Of a DNA stretch of 64,000 nt, positions 46,213 through 57,089 are shown in pieces. Numbering within the stretch: position 1 is the first letter of the stretch; each line of letters begins with the position of its first letter. This stretch comes from Ctenosaura bakeri. Taxonomy: Eukaryota > Chordata > Lepidosauria > Squamata > Iguanidae. The notes beneath the pieces are model-generated. The model was given only the letters and a program-made list of their open reading frames with translations, searched no databases and had not been told where the DNA came from. Location: the NCBI GenBank assembly GCA_948474755.1, contig CAOLHI010000146.1, forward strand, positions 558,001 to 622,000, read 5' to 3'. A program made the position numbers and the translations under genes.

Positions 46213-46420
46213 GAGTCAGTGTAGTGGTTTGAGCACTGGACTATAAATCTGGAGACCAGGGTTTAAATCCCTGCTCAGCCATAGAAACCCACTGGATGGC
46301 CTTGGGCAAGTCACATCCTCTCAGTCTCAGAGGAAGGCAAGGGCAACTGTCCTCTGATCCAAGTGATAGGTTCACCGTAAGGTCACCATAAGTCAGAAAT
46401 TGCTTGAAGGCACACAACAA
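46213..46420 (+). mobile_element. tRNA-derived SINE, plus strand
   Basis: AGAGTCAGTGTAGTGGTTTG, B-box region GACCAGGGTTTAAATCCCTG, then ATAAGTCAGAAATTGCTTGA and AGGCACACAACAAAA. It is nearly full length. Confidence 0.85.
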
Positions 46421-47870
46421 AATTCATTTTATTTCCTTGCTTTTTCCCTTTTGGCCTATCAGTTTCAACTAAGCATATTGACACAAGAGAACATATTGCT
46501 ATATTCTGCTTGCTCAGCAGTAGCAAATTCCCTTCCTGAATACTGGTGCAACAATTGAGAGAGCCAAGCTGTAGCTTAAGGATTCTAGAGAATGTCTTGG
46601 TGGCCTTGCTGCTGGACAATCTAAATTGAAATATTTATTTATCTTTAGATTTCCATTCCTTCTTCCCATTTCTCAGTGACTTGGGGCTGGTCTGAAAGAG
46701 AAACCTTCAACTGAAATCAGATTAAATGGCTTCAAAGTTGACTGTCATGACCGTGTGTCAAATGTAATTGCTTCTCAAGTGCTCCTTATGATGGGTCCAT
46801 CCTGAAGCAAAAAGGCAGTACTTTAAATGTTTGTAGGCAGGCTTTATAGCCTCATGCCTAGCTGAAAGCAAGCTCTTTGATTTCATACTTCTGGCAAAAA
46901 TCTAATTCCCTAGGTGGAAGACAGTCTGTCTGAAACTGATGCACAAAAAACTATTCATCCTTAACATGTTGAGGATTAGATTTATGAATAGATTCTGATT
47001 TGGCAAATTTTCTTAAATATTTTTTTTGCTAGTTTATGATCACATTTAAATCAGTTTTAGTAAGTATTTTCTTTTCTTTCCCATCACTGCAACAAACAGC
47101 ATTGATGGTGTATGTCAATGGGAGTCACATATTCAAATATAAATCATCATTCCAAAACTGTGACTGATGAATTCCTTTTCTTTATTTCCATTGGAGTAAT
47201 ACTTTTCTACTATGCAAGGTTATATACTTTGGGATCACAGAGTAATTGTACCCCTAGAGCATATCAGTTCAAATTATGCACAGGGCATTATGACATATGT
47301 CATATGAATTCCCTGGTCAAATGCTATCTAATGATGACCTGAGCTGGCTCAGGTTTCTCTTCTGCAAAAATTGCAAACTGTGATCCTCATTATAATTTAT
47401 AATTAACAGGCAGCAATGACTTTACATTTGCAGTCATAGGCAGTCATGCTTTTACAGGAGGATCATGGAGACTTCACCAGCTTCACTGCAATAGTTGTGC
47501 CACTTCAATTAGCTTTGTGAGAGTCCTCTTGTGTCACATTTACTGAGACCCATATAAATTAACACTGCTACACTTCCTGAAGGTTCACAGCCATCACATA
47601 TAATCTACTATTTACTGCTGCAAACCCAGAGACTTCAGTTAGCCACTATCACTGAGAATTCAGGGGAATTCCTATGCTACAGTTACTGAAGCTAAAACAT
47701 GTGTGCTGTTTCATGTCCATACTATTCAAGGTGATTGGAGATTGGCTTAAATGCAAAAATTATGTACTACTTGCCCAGAAATGTTAAAATCCATCCCAAA
47801 TCTTATCTGGAATAGATAGGAATTTAGTATGAAAAATGTATTTTTGAATATATTGACTACATACTACTGA
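46421..47870. other. Intergenic, nothing recognised
   Basis: AT-rich, apparently single-copy; no gene supported. Confidence 0.4.
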
Positions 47871-48052
47871 AGAGAGGCATCAGGATGTAGTGGTTTGAGC
47901 ATTGAGCTAGCACACTAGAGATTAGGGTTCTATTCCCTGCTCAGTCATGGAAACCCACTGGGTGACCTTGGATGTGCCACACACTCTCATCCTCAGAAAA
48001 CTCTAGGGTCACCATAAGTCAGAAATGACTTGAAGGTGTACAACAACAACAT
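47871..48052 (+). mobile_element. tRNA-derived SINE, plus strand
   Basis: GAGAGGCATCAGGATGTAGT, GATTAGGGTTCTATTCCCTG, GGAAACCCACTGGGTGACCT and an end GGTGTACAACAACAAC. Confidence 0.85.
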
Positions 48053-49999
48053 ACTACTCAGAGTGAAAAGGGTCAGTTAAGATACCATCACATAAAACAA
48101 TAGCCATGAGAAAAGCAGCCATCACTGAATAAATCCAGTTCTAATAAGAATTTATGGCAAAACTGTACATAGAGGGGATTGTTCTTCCACTCATTATATG
48201 TTCACACATGCAGAGATATTCAAGAGAGAGACTTTTAACAATGACAGACCTGGAGTAAGCCATTGAAATAAGTCTTGGTTCTTGTAGAACAAGAGTACAC
48301 TCTTCCAAAACTAAGCACAGTAGATATATAATTCAACTAAAACAAACCTTCTATCATAACATATTTTGTGAGGGTATACCATATTCACTGAACCCCCGTA
48401 TGACAAGAAATAAGAATTTTTAGATCAATATTGTTAACAGATATGTTCTTTGTGCGCTATAGATATGATATGGAATCCTGTGGTGTGGCTAGTTTTAGGT
48501 TCAGCACTAGATGGTTTTTCAGTAGTAGAATTATCTTATTCCCAGAGACATTGATTTACTTGGTAGGCTATGGAGTTTGTGCAATCAAAGCTATCATGTA
48601 ACTGAAACTACCATTTTATCTTATAACCACCCAACTGGCAACCAGTACTATCCACACAGAATGTAGCAAGCAGATTCTTGGCAGAATGTGAGGCCTTTAG
48701 TGTAGAGGGGCATGACATTCAGTCTTGTGGTGTTGCCTCTTGGAACTATTCAACGTCCTGAATCTATTTGGGTTTCTTCAGCCCACCGATAGGGAAGGCA
48801 CCACTAAGTTCCATTTCACTTTGCTTTCCATTTCACTTCCCTTTCCTCTGCTAGCACTAGCTCTTCATGAATACCGCAATACTGATTACAATTCAGTGTT
48901 TCTAGCCATGGTTGATAACTTGACAGTCTCCTTCTGCTTCTCGTATGCTCTATCCATCAGCTGTTCCTTTCTGCATTTACAAGCACTATTGGAAGCCTCA
49001 GTTCCTATTGATTATTAATATACAGGTCTCATCTAAAAGATTTCACTTTTTTTAAAAAAAATGCACAATTTGTAAATCAAATGTATATCAACTTCCTAGT
49101 TCCAGTTGTTTGAACGAAGATAAGCTGTTATGGTAAGAAAGTATAATACTCATCTACCTCTAAAGGATAAAAACAGTACTAATCTAATTTCAGAGCACTG
49201 TTGATGAGAGTCTTTGCATGGACATTAATCAATATTAAATATGAGTTTTGTTAAATTCCATAAGTCCATTTCTCAGAGAATGCAGGGGTAATAGATTGAT
49301 ACCAACTAATATAGACCCACTGATTTCAGCAAGTCTCAATAACATATATTTATGTATGCTGAATATTCTTTTGGTAATCAGCTTGCCACCTAGTCTGTGT
49401 TTTCTTAGCATCCAGATGGCCATTCACATCAGGCCAAAAGTTACTATAGTTATGAATATAAATATTGCCTAGATAACCAATAATGTTTTCTGAAGTAGAA
49501 AACGTGCTTCTCCATTCTCTATGAACAGTGCACACACCTTAACAGTGTGCATTCATTTCAGGGCAAATGGAAAATTGATTTCCATTTGTTCAAAACCTAT
49601 GTGGAGGGGAAAACAAATAGAACTTCTACTCAAAGTTCCATTCATGTCTACTTGCTTCTTGCAGGGTATGTTCCCTTGTGAAGAGGGGAGATGAATCAGC
49701 TGTCTTCAGCTGTCATTTTCTCCCACCTATTGTAACAATCTGGGATATTCCAGGGAAAGGGGATGTAAGTGGTGGTGACCATATTTTATTGTTCCTGGAA
49801 CAATGCACTATAACATCTAAACTAAAGATGGAGAAACTAGGAACTTCATGCAATCTACCTTCACTCAATTTTGCCATGTTTCGCTCCTCATGTTGTTTTA
49901 ATCCCATAGGAGGTTTTTGTTTTTTTTAACCACCCAGCAACTATATCAGAAGGTCTCAAAATATGGTGAATTTGTTTCCCATGGCCTCTGTGGGCAGCC

Positions 50000-50039
<40 letters not shown>

Positions 50040-53000
50040 TCTCCTTAAAACTTCAGGAAAAAGGCAATGTCAAGGAAGTTCAAAGTGGTCCCTGAACTCT
50101 CAGGACTCATCTCCCCGATCTAGAATAGCAGCCGTTGCATATAGTAGCAAAAATAGTAATGAAAGGGAGAAGAAGAAAAAATGACAAGAAGAAAGTGGGT
50201 ATCAAAACAAATAAAATCCCAATGAATAAAACATGAAACAAATGGGATTTTGGCAAATGAAGTATGAAGCAAGTGAAGCATTCAACATCAAAAAAGAGTA
50301 AAATCTCTGAACAAGAAAAATGCACTTGTCTGCACTAATTCATATTTGTCTCTTGAACTTTTAACTGACTTCCTAATCTCTGAGAATTTACTAGATTACT
50401 AGTTGGAGCCAATATTTACCACCTTTTGTGAATATCACTAGATGGAAGAATTTGATCTCCTTCGTATTCTTACTGGTGATCTAACTGTCCTCTGAAGATT
50501 CTATCTTGTGTTCTTATTGTTGCAAATTGTGTGTTGATTGGATTCTCCTTTGTAAATTCACATGTTCACCATTCATTTTGCATAAGCAAATGAAGTTCAT
50601 AAGCATAAGCCTGTCAGAGGAAGCAATTCCTTATTTTTAAGACTATGAAACAAGATTGTATTTTCCCCAACTATCTTTCTCTTAGTAATGGCTATCTGTA
50701 ACACATTGTTTAAATATCATATGATTCCTTATGCAGGACTATCTCACTGTTCAATTTTTTTTTATAAGACAAGACTTCAGTCAATCTAAAGCAGGAAACG
50801 TGATCTAAGAGGGTGATGGGAAGGATTCTTTTAACAACATCAAAATCAGTCCACTTGATTTCACACAGACTGAAGTGTTCTTCATGGGATTGGGAAGACC
50901 TTAATTACAGAGATACACATGGGCTATTTAACAGATGACTGCCACTATTCACCTTGATAGGATTAGTCACCTATTTGGTAGGTACCAACAAACTAGAGAT
51001 CAGAGAGATAAAAGCTGACATCATAAATTATCAGTATGCTAGGTAAAATATCTTCACTAAGCCCATTGCAAAAAATATCTGGATCTACTTTACTTGGTCA
51101 TTAACTGTTACATTCAGAGGTCCACCATCTCACTGATTCAGCTCATACACCCTCAATGTACAATCAGGTTCTAATGAAAACAAGATGACGAAGATAGTCA
51201 GAGAAACCCAAAAGCCAGGTAGAAAATGGAGTTCAATTTATTTAAAGAGTGTAACTAAATGCGATGAAGACTAACACAATTTCAGCTTATGGGTTTGGAA
51301 AGCCATAAAGACTGCATCAGCAGTTTGCAGTGTTCAATACAGCATTAAGAGAGCCAACAATTTGCTTAAATATGCCTGACACAGATGATATAGTGCTTAA
51401 AGGCCAATGGAGCGGCTTTATATTCAGTGCAAGCTCTGAAATGTAAATCAAGCTGCATTTTGTTATCATCCACTTTAGCTGCAGCGGCAGACCTGAAATT
51501 CCAAATTGCAAAATCTTGAAGAACTTCCCCCTCCCTTTTTCTTCATTGAAAGGGGACGAGGAAGTCCATAACTTTATAATAGCTACATTGTTGGAACAAC
51601 CCAATTTAATAATAGACGGAATGTGGAATGAAAGTGGATAACGGATCATAATGAGATGGCACAACTGCTCTCGGAAGATATCTTTAGATGTATTATTGTA
51701 GCCAATGAAGATGAATCTTTTTTCTTGGCTTCTACAAGCCAAATCTTCAAATGGTATAAATCTGGATACCACTTCTATACCTTGCTAATATCTACGTAGG
51801 TTGAAGAAATTATCTGGCCTATAATGTCTAAAACTCTGCATTTCTTCCAACTAATTTGATACATTCATCATTCCTCTAAATGTATTCCTCATACATTTGC
51901 TAGGTAGTCAAATCTAATTGGTGTACAGTTTCTGTTCTGTTTCATGGTCAGATATCCAAATACTTGATTCCTGCCATATACTACAGGGTTTTCCCCCCTA
52001 TTTTTTAAATGTATGTTCTTGCTTGGCCAAAGCCTCTGGGCTTCTAGAAGCAAAACTGAACAGATGATGAATTAATATGGGTGGGGGAGAGAGCTTATTT
52101 TATTGATGATTGCAGTTCTTTAGTTATTTTTTTTCCTCTGCAAGACAACACTTTTTAGCATTACTTATATTTATTCTGTATTTCCTCAGGGCACATTATA
52201 AAGTCAGTTTCTCTCTTCCTCCTTTCTCCATACTCACAACAACCCTGTGAGGTAGCTCAGAAAACCAAAAAGTGTTTGATCACTTCACCCACCACAGGAA
52301 TATTTCCCACCATAGACCTGAAGTGGTTCTCTATGAAACAATCTTCAGTGTATTGAGGCCAAACAGAAACATTCTCCAGTAGTTTCTAGTGGGGGAGAAG
52401 TTACTTTCAAGAACATGTAACTGATTAGCACATTCATAAAAGCCAATTCCCTCTCACAACTAGGAGGACGTCATGGGGCATAATCTCAGCCTAGTTTCAT
52501 CCTACTATTGTCTCTCCAATTGAAACGAAGTAACTAACAAGATGAAACCCTTTTACCCGATCACTACCTCTTATGGTCTGATAGCCTTAGCTAGTCTCTG
52601 CTTCAACATTTAGACAAAACATAGATGGTATCCATGTAAAGTATTGCTCTGTAGTAGCTGTTAGAGTTTTCTTTCCAGCACTGCCCAGCAATTTTCTCAT
52701 ATACTTCAAAGTTGCCACTTCTGGTCTGCCAGTGTCCACATTAGATTGCCCTTCTTGTTAACATGTAGGAGATGTGTGATCTTTAGTTAGGTGGGAGGGC
52801 TCAGAAGAATTTTCTGTCACATGAAACTATGGGTCTATTTCAACATAAGTAAGAATAAGTATGGTAACTGTTGGAAGCTCAAGGCTCTCTGACCTCACTG
52901 AACCTTTTTTTTTTCATGGTAAGGAACATTTTTTTCTTGTCCAAAAGAGTTAAGTCTACCTTAGTGTGACACAGCCAATGGATCATCAACCTTCCTTCAT

Positions 53001-53439
53001 GTCATAAATGAAAACTGGGACATCGGTCAGCAACTACCATCAGAGTCAGATCAAAAGTGTGTAGCCAGACCAAAGTTATTAATAAGGAAAAACATACACA
53101 GAGAAACCTTGCCATTTATGCACTGAGTTTAGGAAAGCATGAATAAGGTTTTTTTTAAAAAAGCCCCAAATAAACACTTTCTGGTATATGCATGTACACA
53201 CACTGTATGATCAACAATAAATGTATGATTATACATTATATATTCTAAAATAGAAATGCTTTTATTAGACCTGCTCAAAATTATAGCTTTTTCTCATATC
53301 CACTGTATCAGCTTAGCATTCATGCACAAATCTGCTGACCAATACACATCTTAATTAGATAAAATCTGAGTTTCCCAATAACAACACCAATGTGGCTACT
53401 TTGAGCCAATCATAGCTTCTTAGAATCATAGTGGATTGT
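48053..53439. other. Intergenic; (AC)n and one possible conserved block
   Basis: No gene is recognised. The (AC)n microsatellite is at 50005-50037. The block 51318-51720 looks non-repetitive and contains the longest non-repeat ORF outside NRIP1 (151 codons, minus strand, 51317-51772), which has no family motif and is probably chance. At 52170-52260, 'CTCACAACAACCCTGTGAGG' is a short MIR/L2-like relic. Confidence 0.4.
50005..50037. repeat. (AC)n microsatellite
   Basis: About 16 AC units. Confidence 0.95.
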
Positions 53440-53548
53440 GGATTGTTATTTTGCTTTTATATATATATGCTTTCATTTTTCTTATGTGTTCTTTTTTTGT
53501 TTTGCTTGTGTTTTGTGCTTTAATTCAATTTTTAAAAAAATTAAAAAA
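53440..53548 (+). mobile_element. Possible very short L1 3' tail
   Basis: The run TTTTTCTTATGTGTTCTTTT ... TTAATTCAATTTTTAAAAAA resembles the last 90 bp of the L1 at 38760-38853 (T-rich with GTTTT/TTGTG words, then AATTTAAAA tail). Low complexity makes this weak. Confidence 0.3.
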
Positions 53549-54148
53549 GAATCATAGTATCATAGAATCATAGAGCTGAAAGAGACCACAAGGGCCATCC
53601 AGTCCAACTCCCTGTCAAGAAGGAATACGTGATCAAACCACGCCTGAAAGATAACCATCCAGCTTCTCTTTAAAAACCTCCAAAGAAGGAGACTCCATCA
53701 CTCTTTTGAAGCAGCATATTTCACTGTCAAACATCTCTTTCCATCAGCAAGTTCTTCCTAATATTAAGGTTGAATCTCTTTTCCTGCAGCTTGAAGCTGT
53801 TACTCCATGTGCTAGTCTCTGGAGCAGCAGAAAGTGAGCTTGCTTCATCCTCCACACAACATCCTTCAAAATATTTAAACATAACTGTCATACCACCTCT
53901 CAACCTTCTCTTCTCCAGCTAAACATACACAGCTCCTAAGCTGCTCCTCATAAAGCACCGTTCCCAGGTCTTATGAATTGCCTAGAATTGCTTTGGCCTT
54001 TTTTAGCTGCTGCATCACACTGTTGACTCTTGTTCAGCTTGTTATCTACTAAGATTCCAAGTTCCCTTTTGCATGTACTGTGGTCAAACCAATTCTCACC
54101 AATCCTATATCTGTGCATTTCATTTTGTTTGCCTTAGTGTAATACCTT

Positions 54149-54412
54149 TCATTTCTCCATGCTGAAATTCATCTTGTTAGTTTTGGTCCATCTCTCTAAT
54201 CTGTAAAGGTCATTTGATCTTGTTGTCTGAGGGATTGCTACCCCTCCAAATTTGGTGTCATCTGCAAATTTGATAAGAATGCCATCTACTTCAGCATCCA
54301 AGTCATTGTTAAAGATTATGAATAGCACTGGGCACATGAAAGAATCCTGTGGAACCTCACTAGTCACTTTTCTCCAGGATAAAGAGGAGCCATTGGTGAG
54401 CATCCTTTCCAT
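54149..54412 (-). pseudogene. CR1 ORF2 reverse transcriptase fragment
   Basis: The minus-strand translation shows VTSEVPQDSFMCPVLFIIFN (RT motif 4 region, family SGVPQGS.LGP.LF.IF.ND), NDLDAEV, the catalytic KFADDTK and RLERWTKTNKMNFSMEK. It is bounded by stops and substitutions, so it is a dead fragment of the CR1 at 53549-58600. Confidence 0.85.
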
Positions 54413-55429
54413 TCAATAGGTCAACCAATTACAAATCCACATAGCAGTAGCATTGTTTAACCCACATTTTACTAAGCAAGAATATTTGTTTGCAAGAATA
54501 TAATGGGTGGACTTTGTCAAAAGCCTTACTGAAATCAAGATATGTTACACCCATAGCATTCTCATCTATCAAGCTTGTAACTCCATCAAAAAGAAAGAGA
54601 TAAGGTTAGCCTGTCATGACTTCGTTTTAAGAAACCCATGTTGACTTTTAGTGATCCTGGCATTCCTTTCTAAGTGCGTACAGATTGTCTCGTTAATGAT
54701 CTGCTCTAGAATCTTTCCTAGTATTGATGTCAGGCTGTCTGGGTTGTAATTGTTTGGGTCCTCTTAACCTTTTTGAAGATGGGGATAACACTTGTTCTCA
54801 TTCAATCTGCTGGGACTTCTTCTGTTCTCCAGGAATTTTTAAGGATTATTGTCAGTGGTTCTGAGATTGCTTCTGATAGTTCTTTTAATAACCTTGGATG
54901 TAGTTCATCTGGCCCTGGAGACTTAAATTCATTTAGAATAGCCATGTATTTCTGCACTACCTGTTTACCAGTACGAAACTGTGTTTCCTCTATTGTATCA
55001 TCTGCTCCATTTTCCCCAGGTCAAACATTGTTTTCCTTTTGGGAGAAGACTGAGACAAAGAAGGCCATTTCTCTGTCCCCTGTTAGCATTTTGTCATCTT
55101 CTATTGTAGTGGTCCTACCATTTCCTTGTTTTTTCTTTTGGTACAGACTTAAGCAAAATAATCCTTTTTATTCGTCTCACTAAGTGTCAATTCTGAACCA
55201 TTACTAAGAAGGCCCGGCTACAATTGAGCCCGCACGGCGTTAAGTTTGGCACACGCTCATTGTGCATAGGGGCAGCCTCCACTGCAGCAATGATGAGCAT
55301 GAGCAAGGATGGCATAGGAGGATTGGTAGGTGGGAGTCCTTGGCGTTCCGACACTATGTCAGGCCAATTGACCTGCATTAACATTCTGGTTCCTTTCAGA
55401 TTGACCTGCTTTGGAAAGGTGGAAGCGAG

Positions 55430-55892
55430 TTGATCTGTGGCTACAGCTTCATCTTCTGGGCAAAGCAGTATGCTCGCAAGGGTTATATGGGCCCGAACCC
55501 GGGATTGGGTGATTGGGCATCCATACGCTGGCTTGGCAAGAGTGGCCACAGTGGCATGGCTTGCTACCTATGTTGCTCAGGGAGTGCAGTGGGCCTCCCC
55601 TGGATGTACTGGTCATTCACCTGGCTGGTAATGACCTTGGACTGCTGAAAGGAAAGGCCTTGGTATACAGGCCTGTCAGGTTATGCGGCCTATCCAAGAT
55701 ACGTGGCCTCACGCTAGTATTGTTTGGTCTGCATCGGTTCAAAGCCGAATATGGGAGGGGGTGCTGACCCTCGACACAGAGAAGCGCCCGCAGATGGGCG
55801 AACAGGGTGATTCGCTTTGCCTTGAGACAGGGCTTGGGGCTATTGCATCCCTTGCACTGATATCGCTAAGGGGGTGGGGGGATAAGGACTAA
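55430..55892 (+). pseudogene. SGNH (GDSL-like) hydrolase remnant of the YR retroelement
   Basis: Three overlapping frames carry pieces in order: ICGYSFIFWAKQYA with GLGDWASIRWLGKSG in the frame at 55430, DVLVIHLAGNDLG in the frame at 55513 (block III-like G-N-D of SGNH hydrolases), and PHASIVWSASVQSRIWEG in the frame at 55683. Proteins of this type accompany vertebrate Ngaro-like elements. At least two frameshifts separate the blocks and the C-terminal catalytic D..H block is not visible. It is not functional. Confidence 0.65.
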
Positions 55893-56215
55893 GCAGACGC
55901 TTGCCCTTATCCGTGGCCGGCATGGGGGGGTCTTTAGGTTCGGCGTGTACCTATGGCACCCCTTTTGGGGTGTAGGATAAATCCTATCCTTGAGGAGGGC
56001 CCTGGGATCACCCCACTTGCTATGCAGCGGGGGGTGGGGCCTTGGGGCTCACCTTCCAGACAAGGGCTGGCCAAAAGTCATCATGCAACTTCAGCGGTTG
56101 GCTTTGGGGCCTGGTATTTCGCCCAACGGGCTAGGGGAGATGGTCGGGAGCTGCCTCTTGACCCTAGTCCGAAGATGCTGTTGACCCCCCCTATCTCTTC
56201 AGGTCATAAAATGCA

Positions 56216-56269
56216 AGTTCAAGTTCACGGTCAAGTTTAAGATCAAGTTTAAGTTCATGTTTAAGTTCA
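56216..56269 (+). promoter_or_regulatory. Nine in-register AGTTCA-type hexamers (B1)
   Basis: Nine consecutive hexamers with no gaps: four AGTTCA, two AGTTTA, and one each CGGTCA, AGATCA and TGTTTA. An isolated AGGTCA precedes it at 56201-56206. AGGTCA/AGTTCA is the nuclear-receptor half site and zero spacing is the DR0 arrangement. Binding is inference; it may just be a decaying hexanucleotide repeat. Confidence 0.5.
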
Positions 56270-56294
56270 CCCCTTTATGTTAATTAGGCATATT

Positions 56295-56300
56295 AATAAA
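56295..56300 (+). terminator. AATAAA in B1
   Basis: Polyadenylation hexamer 62 bp before the B1/A2 junction; the same position recurs in B2. Confidence 0.45.
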
Positions 56301-56362
56301 TTGCCCTAGTTCAACCCAAGCTCTGTCTGCGATCTCGTTATTTCGTGGGTTGGGCGGCAATT

Positions 56363-56700
56363 CGTCCCACACCGCCCGAGTAGCACGGGTGGCGGGGGGG
56401 ACGGCCTTTGCCGCCCTCCCGCGAGACGAGATCGTTTGCGGGGGCCGATGGAAGGGGGCGGGGCAGAGCATAATATTTAAGGCCGCCCGCCCCTCTCTCT
56501 CGGCCTCTCTTCAGATCCAGGCGACCCACCCTCCCTCCCGATGGTTTCAGTGTAAGATAGCTGGTCGCTTCGGGGCCGGGTAGGAATTTTTTCCCCCTAT
56601 ATGGGGGGTTTTTTCGCCTACCCTACACTGCGCCTAGGGCGGGGTAATTGGCTTTGCAGGGTGGTGTCTTAATTTGGTATTAATTAGGTCTCCACTGTAT
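56363..56700 (+). promoter_or_regulatory. A2 segment, GC-rich promoter-like region
   Basis: CpG-rich. It contains a GC box (GGGGGCGGGGCAG, about 56453-56465), a TATA-like TAATATTTAAGG (56470-56481) and about 30 bp downstream a pyrimidine-rich initiator-like stretch (CCTCTCTCTCGGCCTCTCTT). This is the layout of an internal promoter of a retroelement. Confidence 0.5.
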
Positions 56701-57004
56701 TGGCCGGCATGGGGGGGGGTCTTTAGGTTCGGCGTGTACCTATGGCACCCCTTTTGGGGTGTAGGATAAATCCTATCCTTGAGGAGGGCCCTGGGATCAC
56801 CCCACTTGCTATGCAGCGGGGGGTGGGGCCTTGGGGCTCACCTTCCAGACAAGGGCTGGCCAAAAGTCATCATGCAACTTCAGCGGTTGGCTTTGGGGCC
56901 TGGTATTTCGCCCAACGGGCTAGGGGAGATGGTCGGGAGCTGCCTCTTGACCCTAGTCCGAAGATGCTGTTGACCCCCCCTATCTCTTCAGGTCATAAAA
57001 TGCA

Positions 57005-57058
57005 AGTTCAAGTTCACGGTCAAGTTTAAGATCAAGTTTAAGTTCATGTTTAAATTCA
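57005..57058 (+). promoter_or_regulatory. Nine in-register AGTTCA-type hexamers (B2)
   Basis: Same array as in B1; the ninth hexamer is AATTCA instead of AGTTCA. Confidence 0.5.
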
Positions 57059-57083
57059 CCCCTTTATGTTAATTAGGCATATT

Positions 57084-57089
57084 AATAAA
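57084..57089 (+). terminator. AATAAA in B2
   Basis: Likely polyadenylation signal for transcripts of the YR retroelement, 62 bp before its right end. Confidence 0.45.

Larger units (their letters stand above)
55914..56362 (+). repeat. Split direct repeat B1
   Basis: 449 bp, from TGGCCGGCATGGGGGGG to GGCGGCAATT. It is repeated at 56701-57151. It contains a nuclear-receptor-like hexamer array (56216-56269) and an AATAAA (56295-56300). Confidence 0.95.

Noticed and set aside
46213..46290. Functional tRNA gene
   Set aside because: A and B box-like words are present but no cloverleaf could be drawn; it is the head of a SINE with a (CAA)n tail.
49248..49929. Overlapping small ORFs as a split gene
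   Set aside because: No consistent splice sites, no domain similarity, and opposing-strand overlaps typical of chance ORFs.
54773..55183. 136-codon plus-strand ORF
   Set aside because: It is antisense to CR1 ORF2; the real remnant lies on the minus strand.
55187..55549. 120-codon minus-strand ORF
   Set aside because: It is antisense to the retroelement body and hydrolase remnant; no recognisable domain.
55953..57029. Identical 95-codon ORFs at 55953 and 56742, and their shadow frames
   Set aside because: They are the same non-coding direct repeat seen twice; the peptide has no family features.
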